32,639 nucleotides of DNA from Caldilineaceae bacterium (GTDB taxonomy: Bacteria; Chloroflexota; Anaerolineae; Caldilineales; Caldilineaceae): contig JAHBVG010000081.1 in NCBI GenBank assembly GCA_019637695.1, positions 1 through 32,639 on the forward strand. The letters run 5' to 3'. The notes beneath the pieces were generated by a model, which saw nothing but the letters and a program-made list of their open reading frames with translations, ran no database searches and was not told where the DNA came from. Of this stretch, positions 23,448 through 30,769 are shown in pieces. The translations under genes were made by a program, and so were the position numbers. Numbering within the stretch: the first letter of the stretch is position 1; every line of letters begins with the position of its first letter.

Positions 23448-24089
23448 TTACGGCTCTTGGACCGCACGTGGGGCGAAGTCGTTCCAGAGCTGATCAAACG
23501 CATAGACGGCTTTGTGGAGATGGTAGATCGCTTCCCACATGCGGTTGCGGGCAGCAATTGCGGCTTCCTGATCGTGCTGGATCAGGGCGGTCAACAACGC
23601 CGTTGCCATCTGTTGCTGTGTGCGCAGATTGAGTTGGGCCGCTTCGGCCACCGTGCGCGCTGCGTTCACCTGCGCGTGGATCAGATCGGCCAGGGGGATC
23701 TCGTCGGCGCGGGCGAGGTCGTAATTCTGGTTGGGCGGGAAGTGGGGCGGCTGCGCCGAACCGTCTTCGTTACGGTCTGTATGCGTGGGGTGAATGTGCG
23801 GCGTCACCGACAAATACATGATCGTAGGTTGATCGGGCAGCAAATTGCGCACCTGGTGGATCTGATCGGACAGGGCAATGCACATCTGCCCGGCCTCAAG
23901 GATGTGCGTATCGCCGTCGATGGTGAACTCGGCGCGACCCTCCAAAATCAAAAAGACCTCATGGCCCAAATCGTGGCTGTGGCGGCTGTCCACCTGCCCG
24001 GGCGCCATGCGGTAGATCCGCGCCCGTATCTCAGGCGTCACCAACACGTTGCGATGATCGGCGCGGAAGTCGTAGATGTCGAATGGCAT
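23448..24089 (-). CDS. Cupin-domain protein with helical C-terminal part
   Basis: A 213-residue protein. The cupin barrel (about 10-100) has first-motif residues His37, His39 and Glu44 in RHSHDLGHEVF and second-motif His78 in SDQIHQV. A linker rich in His/Pro/Asn (about 96-125) and a helical region (about 130-205) follow. AGGAG is 7-8 nt upstream of the ATG. Without a DNA-binding domain it is unlikely to be an AraC-type regulator; a metal-dependent sugar isomerase or ligand-binding role within the catabolic cluster is possible but not shown. Confidence 0.8.
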   Translation of the reverse strand: MPFDIYDFRADHRNVLVTPEIRARIYRMAPGQVDSRHSHDLGHEVFLILEGRAEFTIDGDTHILEAGQMCIALSDQIHQVRNLLPDQPTIMYLSVTPHIHPTHTDRNEDGSAQPPHFPPNQNYDLARADEIPLADLIHAQVNAARTVAEAAQLNLRTQQQMATALLTALIQHDQEAAIAARNRMWEAIYHLHKAVYAFDQLWNDFAPRAVQEP

Positions 24090-24113
24090 GGAGGAACTCC
24101 TGTGAAACGTGAT

Positions 24114-24212
24114 ACGTGTTCGGTAGTGCGTAGTGCGTGAACAATCTTAGGTTGCCGCTTAACACCTGCAACCTGTGCGACTTTTGCCTTTTGCCCTTTG
24201 CCTTTTGCCTTC
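24114..24212. repeat. Heptamer repeats between cupin and Gfo/Idh copy 2
   Basis: TAGTGCG/TAGTGCG units (about 24124-24140) and, separately, four tandem TTTTGCC-type units at 24182-24209 (one is CTTTGCC). The spacing is exactly seven bases throughout the second run. Confidence 0.75.
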
Positions 24213-24260
24213 CCTCTCCGCCTTCTGCGCTACCTGCTAACGGTCAACGGCTACCGGCTC

Positions 24261-25262
24261 CTAAAAGGTCACCACTTGCTGGCTCTCAATCGAGCGGATG
24301 GCGGCGTCGATCCATTGGATGGTCTTGAGGTTGACATCAATGGAGGTGGGGGTGCTTTTGCCGGTGGTGATGGCGGTGTAGAACGCTGCATAGGGATCGC
24401 GCAGGCTCTCGTCGAGATCCGCAGCAGGACCGAGCGTCTCTACGACTTTCTCACATTTCAACACCAGGATACGGTCGCGTTGCCAGCCATCCGCCTCGAT
24501 CAGCAGCGCGGCGTCAGTACATTCCACTCGGATCTGCCAATCGCTGCGGTGCGAATCAAAGGTGTTGAGGACGTGGGCCTGCACGCCGCCGGCAAATTGG
24601 GTCACCGTGGTGGTGATGGTATCGCTACGGTAGGTGGAATGGGGCGGTTTCTGGCTCAACGCGTAGACGCTGCGCAGCGCCGGGTTACCGAGGATCGCCA
24701 ATACCGAGTTGAGGCTGTGAACGCCCTGCTCCCATAAGGCAGGGTACGGACCAGTGAAGGCGCGCATTTCGGGGCGATGGCGATGATGCAGATAGCTGAC
24801 CAATACAGGCTGTCCGTAACGCCGTTCGGCCACCACGCGTTGCAGTTGACGTTCCAATGGATGGTACTGGTATTGGTTGCCGACAACGACGGCGCGCTGC
24901 TGGCGTTTGGCGAGTTTGGCAAGATCCACTGCTTCGGCGTAACTGTAAGTCAGCGGCTTTTCCACCCAGACATGCTTGCCCGCGCCAATCGCCTCGCGGA
25001 TGTATACCGCGTGGAACTGCGCCGGGGTGACGATGAAGACCGCCTCCGCCTCTGGATGCTGGCCCAGGGCGTCGGCCAATTTTGTGTGGATCGACACATG
25101 CGCCATCCCTGTCTGCGAGCGCGCCGCGTCGAGGAAAGTCGGCTCGACGTCCACAAAGGCGACTGGTTCAAAACGATCCGTGTACTGCTGGCGCAGATCC
25201 CACAGGACCGTCGCCCCGCGGTTTGCCACACCGATCTGGATGAAGGGGATTGGACGAGACAT
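24261..25262 (-). CDS. Gfo/Idh/MocA family oxidoreductase, copy 2
   Basis: A 333-residue oxidoreductase. The nucleotide-binding loop is the variant GVANRGATV (residues 11-19) rather than the classic GxGxxG, and the EKP motif is at 101-103 (VWVEKPLTY). The C-terminal domain has EQGVHSLNSVLAILG, the family's His-containing helix. The frame opens at 25388 but the ATG at 25262 is chosen because AAAGGAGAG lies just upstream and it begins the Rossmann fold. It is clearly a distant homologue of, and not a duplicate of, the copy at 22260. It probably acts on a sugar or sugar acid of the same pathway. Confidence 0.88.
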   Translation of the reverse strand: MSRPIPFIQIGVANRGATVLWDLRQQYTDRFEPVAFVDVEPTFLDAARSQTGMAHVSIHTKLADALGQHPEAEAVFIVTPAQFHAVYIREAIGAGKHVWVEKPLTYSYAEAVDLAKLAKRQQRAVVVGNQYQYHPLERQLQRVVAERRYGQPVLVSYLHHRHRPEMRAFTGPYPALWEQGVHSLNSVLAILGNPALRSVYALSQKPPHSTYRSDTITTTVTQFAGGVQAHVLNTFDSHRSDWQIRVECTDAALLIEADGWQRDRILVLKCEKVVETLGPAADLDESLRDPYAAFYTAITTGKSTPTSIDVNLKTIQWIDAAIRSIESQQVVTF

Positions 25263-25279
25263 GGGTTCTCTCCTTTGGT

Positions 25280-25498
25280 TGGTGATAAGTGACTGGTGAC
25301 TAGTGACTGGGATCTTGTAGAGTATCCCCATTCTCCTGCCCTGAAAATAAACCACGGATTGCACAGATTCAGAATCGTTTTCATCCACCGTGGCGCAGCA
25401 AGTTGCATGAATAACTAATCGCCCAATCTCGTCAACTTGAGATTAAGAGATTAGGAGATTCTAGGACTCTACCCAATCCCCAGTCACCAATCACCTAC
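25280..25498. repeat. Heptamer and octamer repeats upstream of Gfo/Idh copy 2
   Basis: GTGATAA/GTGACTG/GTGACTA/GTGACTG units at 25282-25309, GAGATTAA/GAGATTAG units around 25438-25462 and CCCAATC/CCCAGTC/ACCAATC units around 25470-25492. Between them is unremarkable sequence with no recognised gene. Confidence 0.7.
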
Positions 25499-26628
25499 CT
25501 TCCTCTCCGCTCCCAGCCCTCTTCGAAGAGGCGCAGGAAGTTGTTCTGCCCGTAGGGATACTTTGCGGCTTCGGCTTCGTTCAAGGTGACGCCGTGACCG
25601 GGCGCATCGGAGGGTTCGATGTATCCTCGGTTGAACATCGGCACGCCGCTCAGGATCTCCCGCGACCACGGTTCGAGGAATTCGTCGAAATACTCGTGAA
25701 TCAGGAAATTGGGCAAACTGGCGTGGATGTGACAGTTGATCGCCGTGAGCAGCGGACTCTGCGCCTGGTGCAAGGCCACGAACGCCTCGGCGGATTCGGC
25801 AATGGCGGCGGCCTTGCGCGCGCCGGAGACGCCGCCGATCTTCAGCGTTTCGGGCTGCACAATGCTGACGGAGCGATGGCTGAGTAACTCGTTGAACTGG
25901 CCCAGGTGATCGAAGCGTTCCCCCGTCGCTACGGGGACCTCGATGGATCGCGCTACTTCCACTGTGCCAGGGATGTCGGTAGACATGACCGGCGTCTCAA
26001 ACCACATCGGGTGGAATTCGGCCAGCGCCTTGCCCACACGCACCGCCGTCGCCACGCTGAAGCGGTCGTGCCCTTCGATGCAGAGATCCACATCGTCGCC
26101 CACGGCATCGCGCACCGCGGCGATGAGCTCCAGTGAGCGCCGTTCCTCGTTGCCCTCAAAGAAGCGATAGGCGTTGCCGAAGGGATCGAACTTGAGCGCA
26201 GTGTAGCCCCGTTCCGCCAGTTCGGTTGCCCGTTCTGCGAAAAACTGCGGCTCGCGCGGGCCTTTGTACCAGCCGTTGGCATAGACGCGGATCTTGGGGC
26301 GCTGCTTGCCGCCCAAGAGCTTCCAGAGCGGCGCGTTCAACGTCTTGCCCAGGATGTCCCAACAGGCCATCTCGATGCCGCTCATGGCCGGGCCTGTGCC
26401 GAGGAACGTACCTTTGTGCATCTTTTGCCAGATGCGCTCCGGCTGCGTGGGATCTTCCCCGATGACAAAGCGACCAATCTCATGCACGTCCGCCTCGTGC
26501 GATTTTGTCTTCAACCCGCCGGTGGCCTCGCCCAGCCCGCTGATCCCCTCATCGGTCTCGACGATGACAAAGACCCAGTTTTTCCACGGGTTGCCGACAA
26601 TGATGGTGCGAATGTTTGTGATCTTCAC
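25495..26628 (-). CDS. Enolase-superfamily sugar-acid dehydratase (galactonate dehydratase-like), copy 2
   Basis: A 377-residue enzyme of the mandelate racemase group. Expected metal ligands fall at Glu185 (LCIEGHDRF), Glu211 (MWFETPV) and Glu237 (ATGERF), and probable acid/base residues at His187 and His287 (VALHQAQ). Each position is two residues after the one I recall for E. coli galactonate dehydratase (183/185, 209, 235, 285), except that its first ligand, Asp, is Glu here. Lys146 is in TALKFDP. The start is GTG at 26628 with AGGA 7 nt upstream. It is the promoter-proximal gene of the catabolic cluster. Dehydration of an aldonate is likely; substrate unproven. Confidence 0.9.
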   Translation of the reverse strand: MKITNIRTIIVGNPWKNWVFVIVETDEGISGLGEATGGLKTKSHEADVHEIGRFVIGEDPTQPERIWQKMHKGTFLGTGPAMSGIEMACWDILGKTLNAPLWKLLGGKQRPKIRVYANGWYKGPREPQFFAERATELAERGYTALKFDPFGNAYRFFEGNEERRSLELIAAVRDAVGDDVDLCIEGHDRFSVATAVRVGKALAEFHPMWFETPVMSTDIPGTVEVARSIEVPVATGERFDHLGQFNELLSHRSVSIVQPETLKIGGVSGARKAAAIAESAEAFVALHQAQSPLLTAINCHIHASLPNFLIHEYFDEFLEPWSREILSGVPMFNRGYIEPSDAPGHGVTLNEAEAAKYPYGQNNFLRLFEEGWERRGR

Positions 26629-26643
26629 AGTTGCATCCTATCT

Positions 26644-26772
26644 ATAGAGAAAACACTTAAATATCATGCAATTAGGTACGGGTGCTGCTTGCCGCACCCA
26701 GCAGGCGCAGCAAGCGGACGCTGCGTCCGCAAGCGCCCCTACGATTGTACGAACTCTATCGGTTTTCTCTAT
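26644..26772. repeat. MITE-like element with 11-bp terminal inverted repeats
   Basis: ATAGAGAAAAC at 26644-26654 is exactly complementary to 26762-26772. Inside are two hairpins: GGGTGC/GCACCC (26680-26699) and GCGGACGC/GCGTCCGC (26714-26730). The right end reaches into the last codons of the kinase gene that stops at 26756, and the left end is in the leader of the enolase gene. There is no coding content. A small non-autonomous element is inferred; a chance arrangement is possible. Confidence 0.5.
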
Positions 26773-28453
26773 TATCATCCCCAGCGCACGGCAGGCGGAT
26801 CTCAAACCGGCTCCCCGCGCCGGGGACGCTCTGCACGTCAATGCGCCCGCCGTGGGCATGGATCACGCTTTCGGCAATCGCCAACCCCAGCCCGCTGCCC
26901 TCAGTTTGAGATCGGCGGCTGTGTCCGCGGTAAAAGCGCTCGAAGATGTGGGGCAGATCTTCCGGCGCGATGCCGTCGCCCGTGTCCGCAACCCAGAGCA
27001 GGGTATCCGTCCCCGCGGACGCCGCGCCGATGGTGACCGCGCCGCCGTCAGGCGTATACTTGAGCGCGTTGTCGAGCAAATTCGAGAGGACCAGTTCCAT
27101 ACGGCTGCGATCACAGCGGATCGACGTAACTTCTTCGCCCAATTCCAAATTGAGGACAATCTGACGATCGCGCATTCCGGCTCGGAAAGGTGAGGCCGCA
27201 GCGTGGATCAGATCAGCGGCGGCGTGTTCTTCCATGTCGAGATCGACCAGATGGGCGTCGAGCCGAGAGAGATCGAGCAAATTGGCAGTGATCCAATTGA
27301 GCCGCTCCAATTGGATCTGACTCTCGGCCAGGAACTCGGCCTGCGCCGCCGGATCTTTGGCAGCCGGTCCTTGCAGCAGTTCCACAAAAGTCTTCAACGC
27401 GGTAATAGGCGTCCGCAGTTCGTGCGAAGCGTCGGCGATGAAGGTGCGCAGCGCGTCCCGTTCGGCGGCCAGTTCGGCAAAACTTGTCTGAAGTTGGGCG
27501 GCCATCTCATTGAACTGCACAGCAAGATCCCCAATTTCGTCGGCGCTGCGCACATGAGCGCGGGCGCTCAGATCCCCGGCCCGCATCCGGCGCGCCGCTG
27601 TCCCCAGGGTACGGATGGGCGAAGTCAGCCCCTGCCCTACCACCAACCCCACGAGGATCGCCAACAAGCCCACGCCGATCCCTGCCGTCACAAACGCCTG
27701 GCGAATGGGACGCAGCGATCCGGCGGTGAGGTTGAGATCGTGGCTGAGTTCGACATATCCCAGCACCTGCGCCCCCTGCTGGATAGGCACGGTGGCTGAG
27801 CGAACGCGCTCTGCCGGTTCAAGAAGGGCGTCGATGTTGAACGCCTGCCAGAATGTGCCGGGTTTATCGTTGGCGGTTGTCTTTTCGACATCCGCCAAAT
27901 TGGGTGGACTTTGGCGAGAAGGTCGAGTGTTGAAGTGGAAGCGATTGCCCCACATGCCAGGAACGCGTTCGACGGTGATGGGGGCAAAGCGCAGCGTGAT
28001 CTCCGAACCGTCTTCATGTTGAATGCGCAGCCCGCCGCGGATCTCATCCACGCCAGGGCTGTCGCCAAAGGAAAGAATGATGCCAGAGAGCAGTTGTCCC
28101 GGATCTCCCCAACGCGAGAGGAGATCTTCAGGCGGCATGTACCAGAGCAGCGTCTCTTCTTGATCTACAGTGCCCGAATCGATCAGCACCCGGCCATCGT
28201 TCGTGGTGATGCGGATCTGAGTGTCGCTCAAAAAGGATGCCGTGCGCACCAATTGCGTGAGCATAAGCCGGCTCCCCATATAGGGTTGAGCCTGGCGCGC
28301 AATGGCTTCGGCATTGGCTGTCAGCGACTCGATCTCCTGCCGTTCAATGTAACGGACGATCAATTGGAATGTGAGCAGCCCGACCAGTGTCAGAGTCAGC
28401 AGCGTCAGGGCGGTGAAGCTAAAGACCAACCGCCAGCGGATCGAGCGGAACAT
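26756..28453 (-). CDS. Membrane histidine kinase with HAMP domain
   Basis: A 565-residue classic sensor kinase. Membrane helix 1 (about 8-32), a ~215-residue extracytoplasmic sensor, membrane helix 2 (about 253-276), HAMP (about 277-330), HisKA with ADASHELRTP (His344) and a HATPase with LLDNALKYTPDGG, VADTGDGI and EGSGLGLAI. The ATG at 28453 has GGAGG 5 nt upstream; the in-frame TTG at 28465 overlaps that site and is not used. It is the third gene after an OmpR-type regulator and a triple-PDZ protein. The kinase is likely to phosphorylate that regulator. The signal is unknown; the sensor region shows no named domain to me. Confidence 0.93.
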   Translation of the reverse strand: MFRSIRWRLVFSFTALTLLTLTLVGLLTFQLIVRYIERQEIESLTANAEAIARQAQPYMGSRLMLTQLVRTASFLSDTQIRITTNDGRVLIDSGTVDQEETLLWYMPPEDLLSRWGDPGQLLSGIILSFGDSPGVDEIRGGLRIQHEDGSEITLRFAPITVERVPGMWGNRFHFNTRPSRQSPPNLADVEKTTANDKPGTFWQAFNIDALLEPAERVRSATVPIQQGAQVLGYVELSHDLNLTAGSLRPIRQAFVTAGIGVGLLAILVGLVVGQGLTSPIRTLGTAARRMRAGDLSARAHVRSADEIGDLAVQFNEMAAQLQTSFAELAAERDALRTFIADASHELRTPITALKTFVELLQGPAAKDPAAQAEFLAESQIQLERLNWITANLLDLSRLDAHLVDLDMEEHAAADLIHAAASPFRAGMRDRQIVLNLELGEEVTSIRCDRSRMELVLSNLLDNALKYTPDGGAVTIGAASAGTDTLLWVADTGDGIAPEDLPHIFERFYRGHSRRSQTEGSGLGLAIAESVIHAHGGRIDVQSVPGAGSRFEIRLPCAGDDNRENR

Positions 28454-28531
28454 GGGAACCTCCAAACGCAGTCATGTGCAGCGCCAAGATGAGGGCGCTG
28501 CACACGGAGTCGCTGTCGTGAATCCTCTCGT

Positions 28532-29881
28532 CTAGAGTTCAGTGGACGGCTGGGCAGGCTGGGCAGGCAATGGTCTCATCTCAATGCCGCGGCCACTCCC
28601 CCAGTTGGGCATTTCGTGGAAGAATCGTTCCACCCTCTCGCGCAGAGCGGGCATCCCCCGGAAGAGTCGACCGGGGATCATGCTCTGATCATCCTCTGCA
28701 TCTGGCCGCGGGAGGGTGAAGTTGCGGGGCATCCCCTCTTGCATTCTGAGGCGCAGGGGCGTCGCCGAAATCCCCAGGAAGGCGTTGCCCTCCTCATTTT
28801 CACCCAAAGTGACGGTCACCGTGCGGGGCTCGTCATTTGTGGGCTGGGCGTCGCCACGGAACATGCGCATCCCCGCGCCCAACGTGCGTACGGTGAGGGT
28901 CAGCTCATCCCCCGGCGCGGCGCTGAGGATGATCTCACGCAGATCCTCAAAGGTGGCAACCGCTGCGCCATCCACTTCGAGGATGAGATCACCCATTGCC
29001 AAACCGGCCTCGGCAGCGGGACTATCCTCGGCAACTTCGCGAATCAACACACCCTGCAGCGGCTGCACCGCGCCGTGGGGGGCGGGCATCTCGAAGCGGA
29101 AGGGCATTGATTCAGGGTCCATACGCTCGAACGAGGATGGTCCGCCCACCTGTACCCCCAGGAAGGCGAGATCCGCGTCATCTTCGCGCGCGCCTAATGT
29201 CACCTCCACCGTGCGAGCTTCCTCGCCGGTGCGGACATCCAGCGTAATCGTATCGCCCGGCGCATAACCGGAAATCAATTCAACCAGAGCGGCGCCATCG
29301 ACAACAGTTTCACCGTCCACCGCAAGGATGATGTCGCCCTCCTCAAGTCCTGCTTCGGCGGCGGCGCTATCCTCGACGATGTCGACGATCATGGCGCCCT
29401 CGCTGGCGAAGAAGTGGAACATAGGCGGATTTGCACCTTCGCCAAAGGGAATGCCTTCAAAGCGAAATTGCATCCGTCCATCGCCGGGGAAGGGAACAAT
29501 CCCGAGCAGGGCGCGCCCATCTGCTTCGCCCATTGTCACCGTGGCTGTCCGCTCGTCGTCGCCGTGAAGGTAGGTCAACTCAACCTCGTCACCAGCTTCT
29601 TTCTCGGCCAGTGCGGCCATCAGTTCGGGCAGCGAGTTTACCGCTTCACCGTCCACACGCAAAAGGATGGTGCCCCGGCGCAGACCCGCCTCGGCGGCAG
29701 GCGATCCCGGCAGCACACGCACAATCAGCACACCCGGTTCCTCGTTCTCCTGGGCGGCAGCGCTGTTGCGCGTCCCCCACAGGCCGGCAAGGACCAGTGC
29801 GCAGATCAAAATCGCGACGGCGATCCAGCGTATGAGGGCATGAAAGGATTTTTGCTGATTACTTATAGCCGATGTTTGCAT
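28532..29881 (-). CDS. Membrane-anchored protein with three PDZ domains
   Basis: A 449-residue protein with one N-terminal membrane helix (about 17-36) and the rest outside the cytoplasm. Three PDZ domains are visible at about 50-135, 160-235 and 275-365, each with the SPAAEAGL/AAAEAGL carboxylate-binding-site region and a GDxIxxVDG turn. No protease domain is present, in contrast with HtrA. The C-terminal ~80 residues are Pro/Arg-rich and include a FHEMPNWGSGRG stretch. AAAGGAG precedes the ATG. It lies between a response regulator and its presumed kinase. A scaffold or sensor of exposed C-termini, passing an envelope signal to the kinase, is inferred from context. Confidence 0.88.
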   Translation of the reverse strand: MQTSAISNQQKSFHALIRWIAVAILICALVLAGLWGTRNSAAAQENEEPGVLIVRVLPGSPAAEAGLRRGTILLRVDGEAVNSLPELMAALAEKEAGDEVELTYLHGDDERTATVTMGEADGRALLGIVPFPGDGRMQFRFEGIPFGEGANPPMFHFFASEGAMIVDIVEDSAAAEAGLEEGDIILAVDGETVVDGAALVELISGYAPGDTITLDVRTGEEARTVEVTLGAREDDADLAFLGVQVGGPSSFERMDPESMPFRFEMPAPHGAVQPLQGVLIREVAEDSPAAEAGLAMGDLILEVDGAAVATFEDLREIILSAAPGDELTLTVRTLGAGMRMFRGDAQPTNDEPRTVTVTLGENEEGNAFLGISATPLRLRMQEGMPRNFTLPRPDAEDDQSMIPGRLFRGMPALRERVERFFHEMPNWGSGRGIEMRPLPAQPAQPSTEL

Positions 29882-29992
29882 ACGATCTTATCTCCTTTAA
29901 TCCATTGATGAGAGTTGTCCACAGACATCAACATGGTAAAGGGCAGAGGTTAGACACGCTTTGCGGTATGGTTAAGGGATCATAACAAAGAG

Positions 29993-30694
29993 TTATGCCA
30001 TTTGAAATTTATACCCCACGCTGCGCACAGTGAGCAGATAGCGCGGATTGGCGGGATCGTCTTCGAGTTTTTGGCGCAGATGGCGAATATGGACATCAAT
30101 GGTGCGGTCGTTGCCCAGATCGCTATCGTATCCCCACACGGCTTCGATCAAGGCGTCCCGGCTAACCGGATGATTGGCATGGGTAACGAGGTGGCGCAGC
30201 AAACGGAACTCAGTGGGGGTGAGATCGATGGGCGTCCCCCGGCGGTGGACCCACATCCGCTCCAGGTCAATTTGCAGATCCTCAACAGAGATCAGCGTGG
30301 GGCCGGCAGCCAGGGCAAATTCCCCATAGGTGCGGCGGATCAAGGCGCGGATGCGTGAGATCAACTCGCGCAGGCTATACGGCTTGACGACATAGTCATC
30401 TGCGCCCAGCTCCAACCCCAGGATCTTGTCTACCTCTTCGTCGCGCGCCGTCAGCATGAGGATCGGTTGGCGCTGTCCTTCCCGGCGCAGACGGCGGCAG
30501 ACATCATAACCGCTGATGTCGGGCAGCCGAATATCGAGGATAATGAGATGAGGTTGCCAACCCGTAGCCAGCGTGAGTCCGCGTGCGCCGGTCTCAGCCC
30601 ACTGCACCTCGAACCCGGCATCGCGCAGACCATACTCCAGTCCACGCGCCACGGCTCGTTCATCTTCGACGATCAGAATTTTTTCACCGGTCAT
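29993..30694 (-). CDS. OmpR/PhoB-family response regulator
   Basis: A 233-residue regulator. The receiver domain has Glu10-Asp11, phosphoacceptor Asp54 (IILDIRLPD), Thr82 and Lys104. The winged-helix DNA-binding domain (about 135-232) has LTPTEFRLLRHL and the C-terminal RTIDVHIRHLRQKLEDDP and VRSVGYKF. The ATG at 30694 is chosen because the receiver domain starts there; translating the frame further upstream reads through a tandem repeat, giving repeated Tyr-Pro-Ile/Asn-Thr-Gln residues. No Shine-Dalgarno is visible before the ATG. It heads a regulator, PDZ protein, kinase operon. Confidence 0.93.
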   Translation of the reverse strand: MTGEKILIVEDERAVARGLEYGLRDAGFEVQWAETGARGLTLATGWQPHLIILDIRLPDISGYDVCRRLRREGQRQPILMLTARDEEVDKILGLELGADDYVVKPYSLRELISRIRALIRRTYGEFALAAGPTLISVEDLQIDLERMWVHRRGTPIDLTPTEFRLLRHLVTHANHPVSRDALIEAVWGYDSDLGNDRTIDVHIRHLRQKLEDDPANPRYLLTVRSVGYKFQMA

Positions 30695-30696
30695 AA

Positions 30697-30763
30697 GTGT
30701 TGGGTATTGGGTATTGGGTATTGGGTATTGGCACTCTATCGCCAATATCCAATACCCAATACC
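30697..30763. repeat. Heptamer inverted repeat abutting the response-regulator start
   Basis: Tandem TTGGGTA units (about 30700-30731) are followed by complementary units, giving arms 30710-30732 and 30741-30763 that pair over 23 bp with a single mismatch that is a G-U pair in RNA. It fills the 75-bp gap between the PLP enzyme gene and the regulator gene, and may terminate the former or occlude the start of the latter. Confidence 0.8.
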
Positions 30764-30769
30764 TTCTGC

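Noticed and set aside
23448..24089. AraC-type regulator of the sugar cluster
   Set aside because: It has a cupin domain, but the C-terminal helices show no AraC helix-turn-helix pattern.
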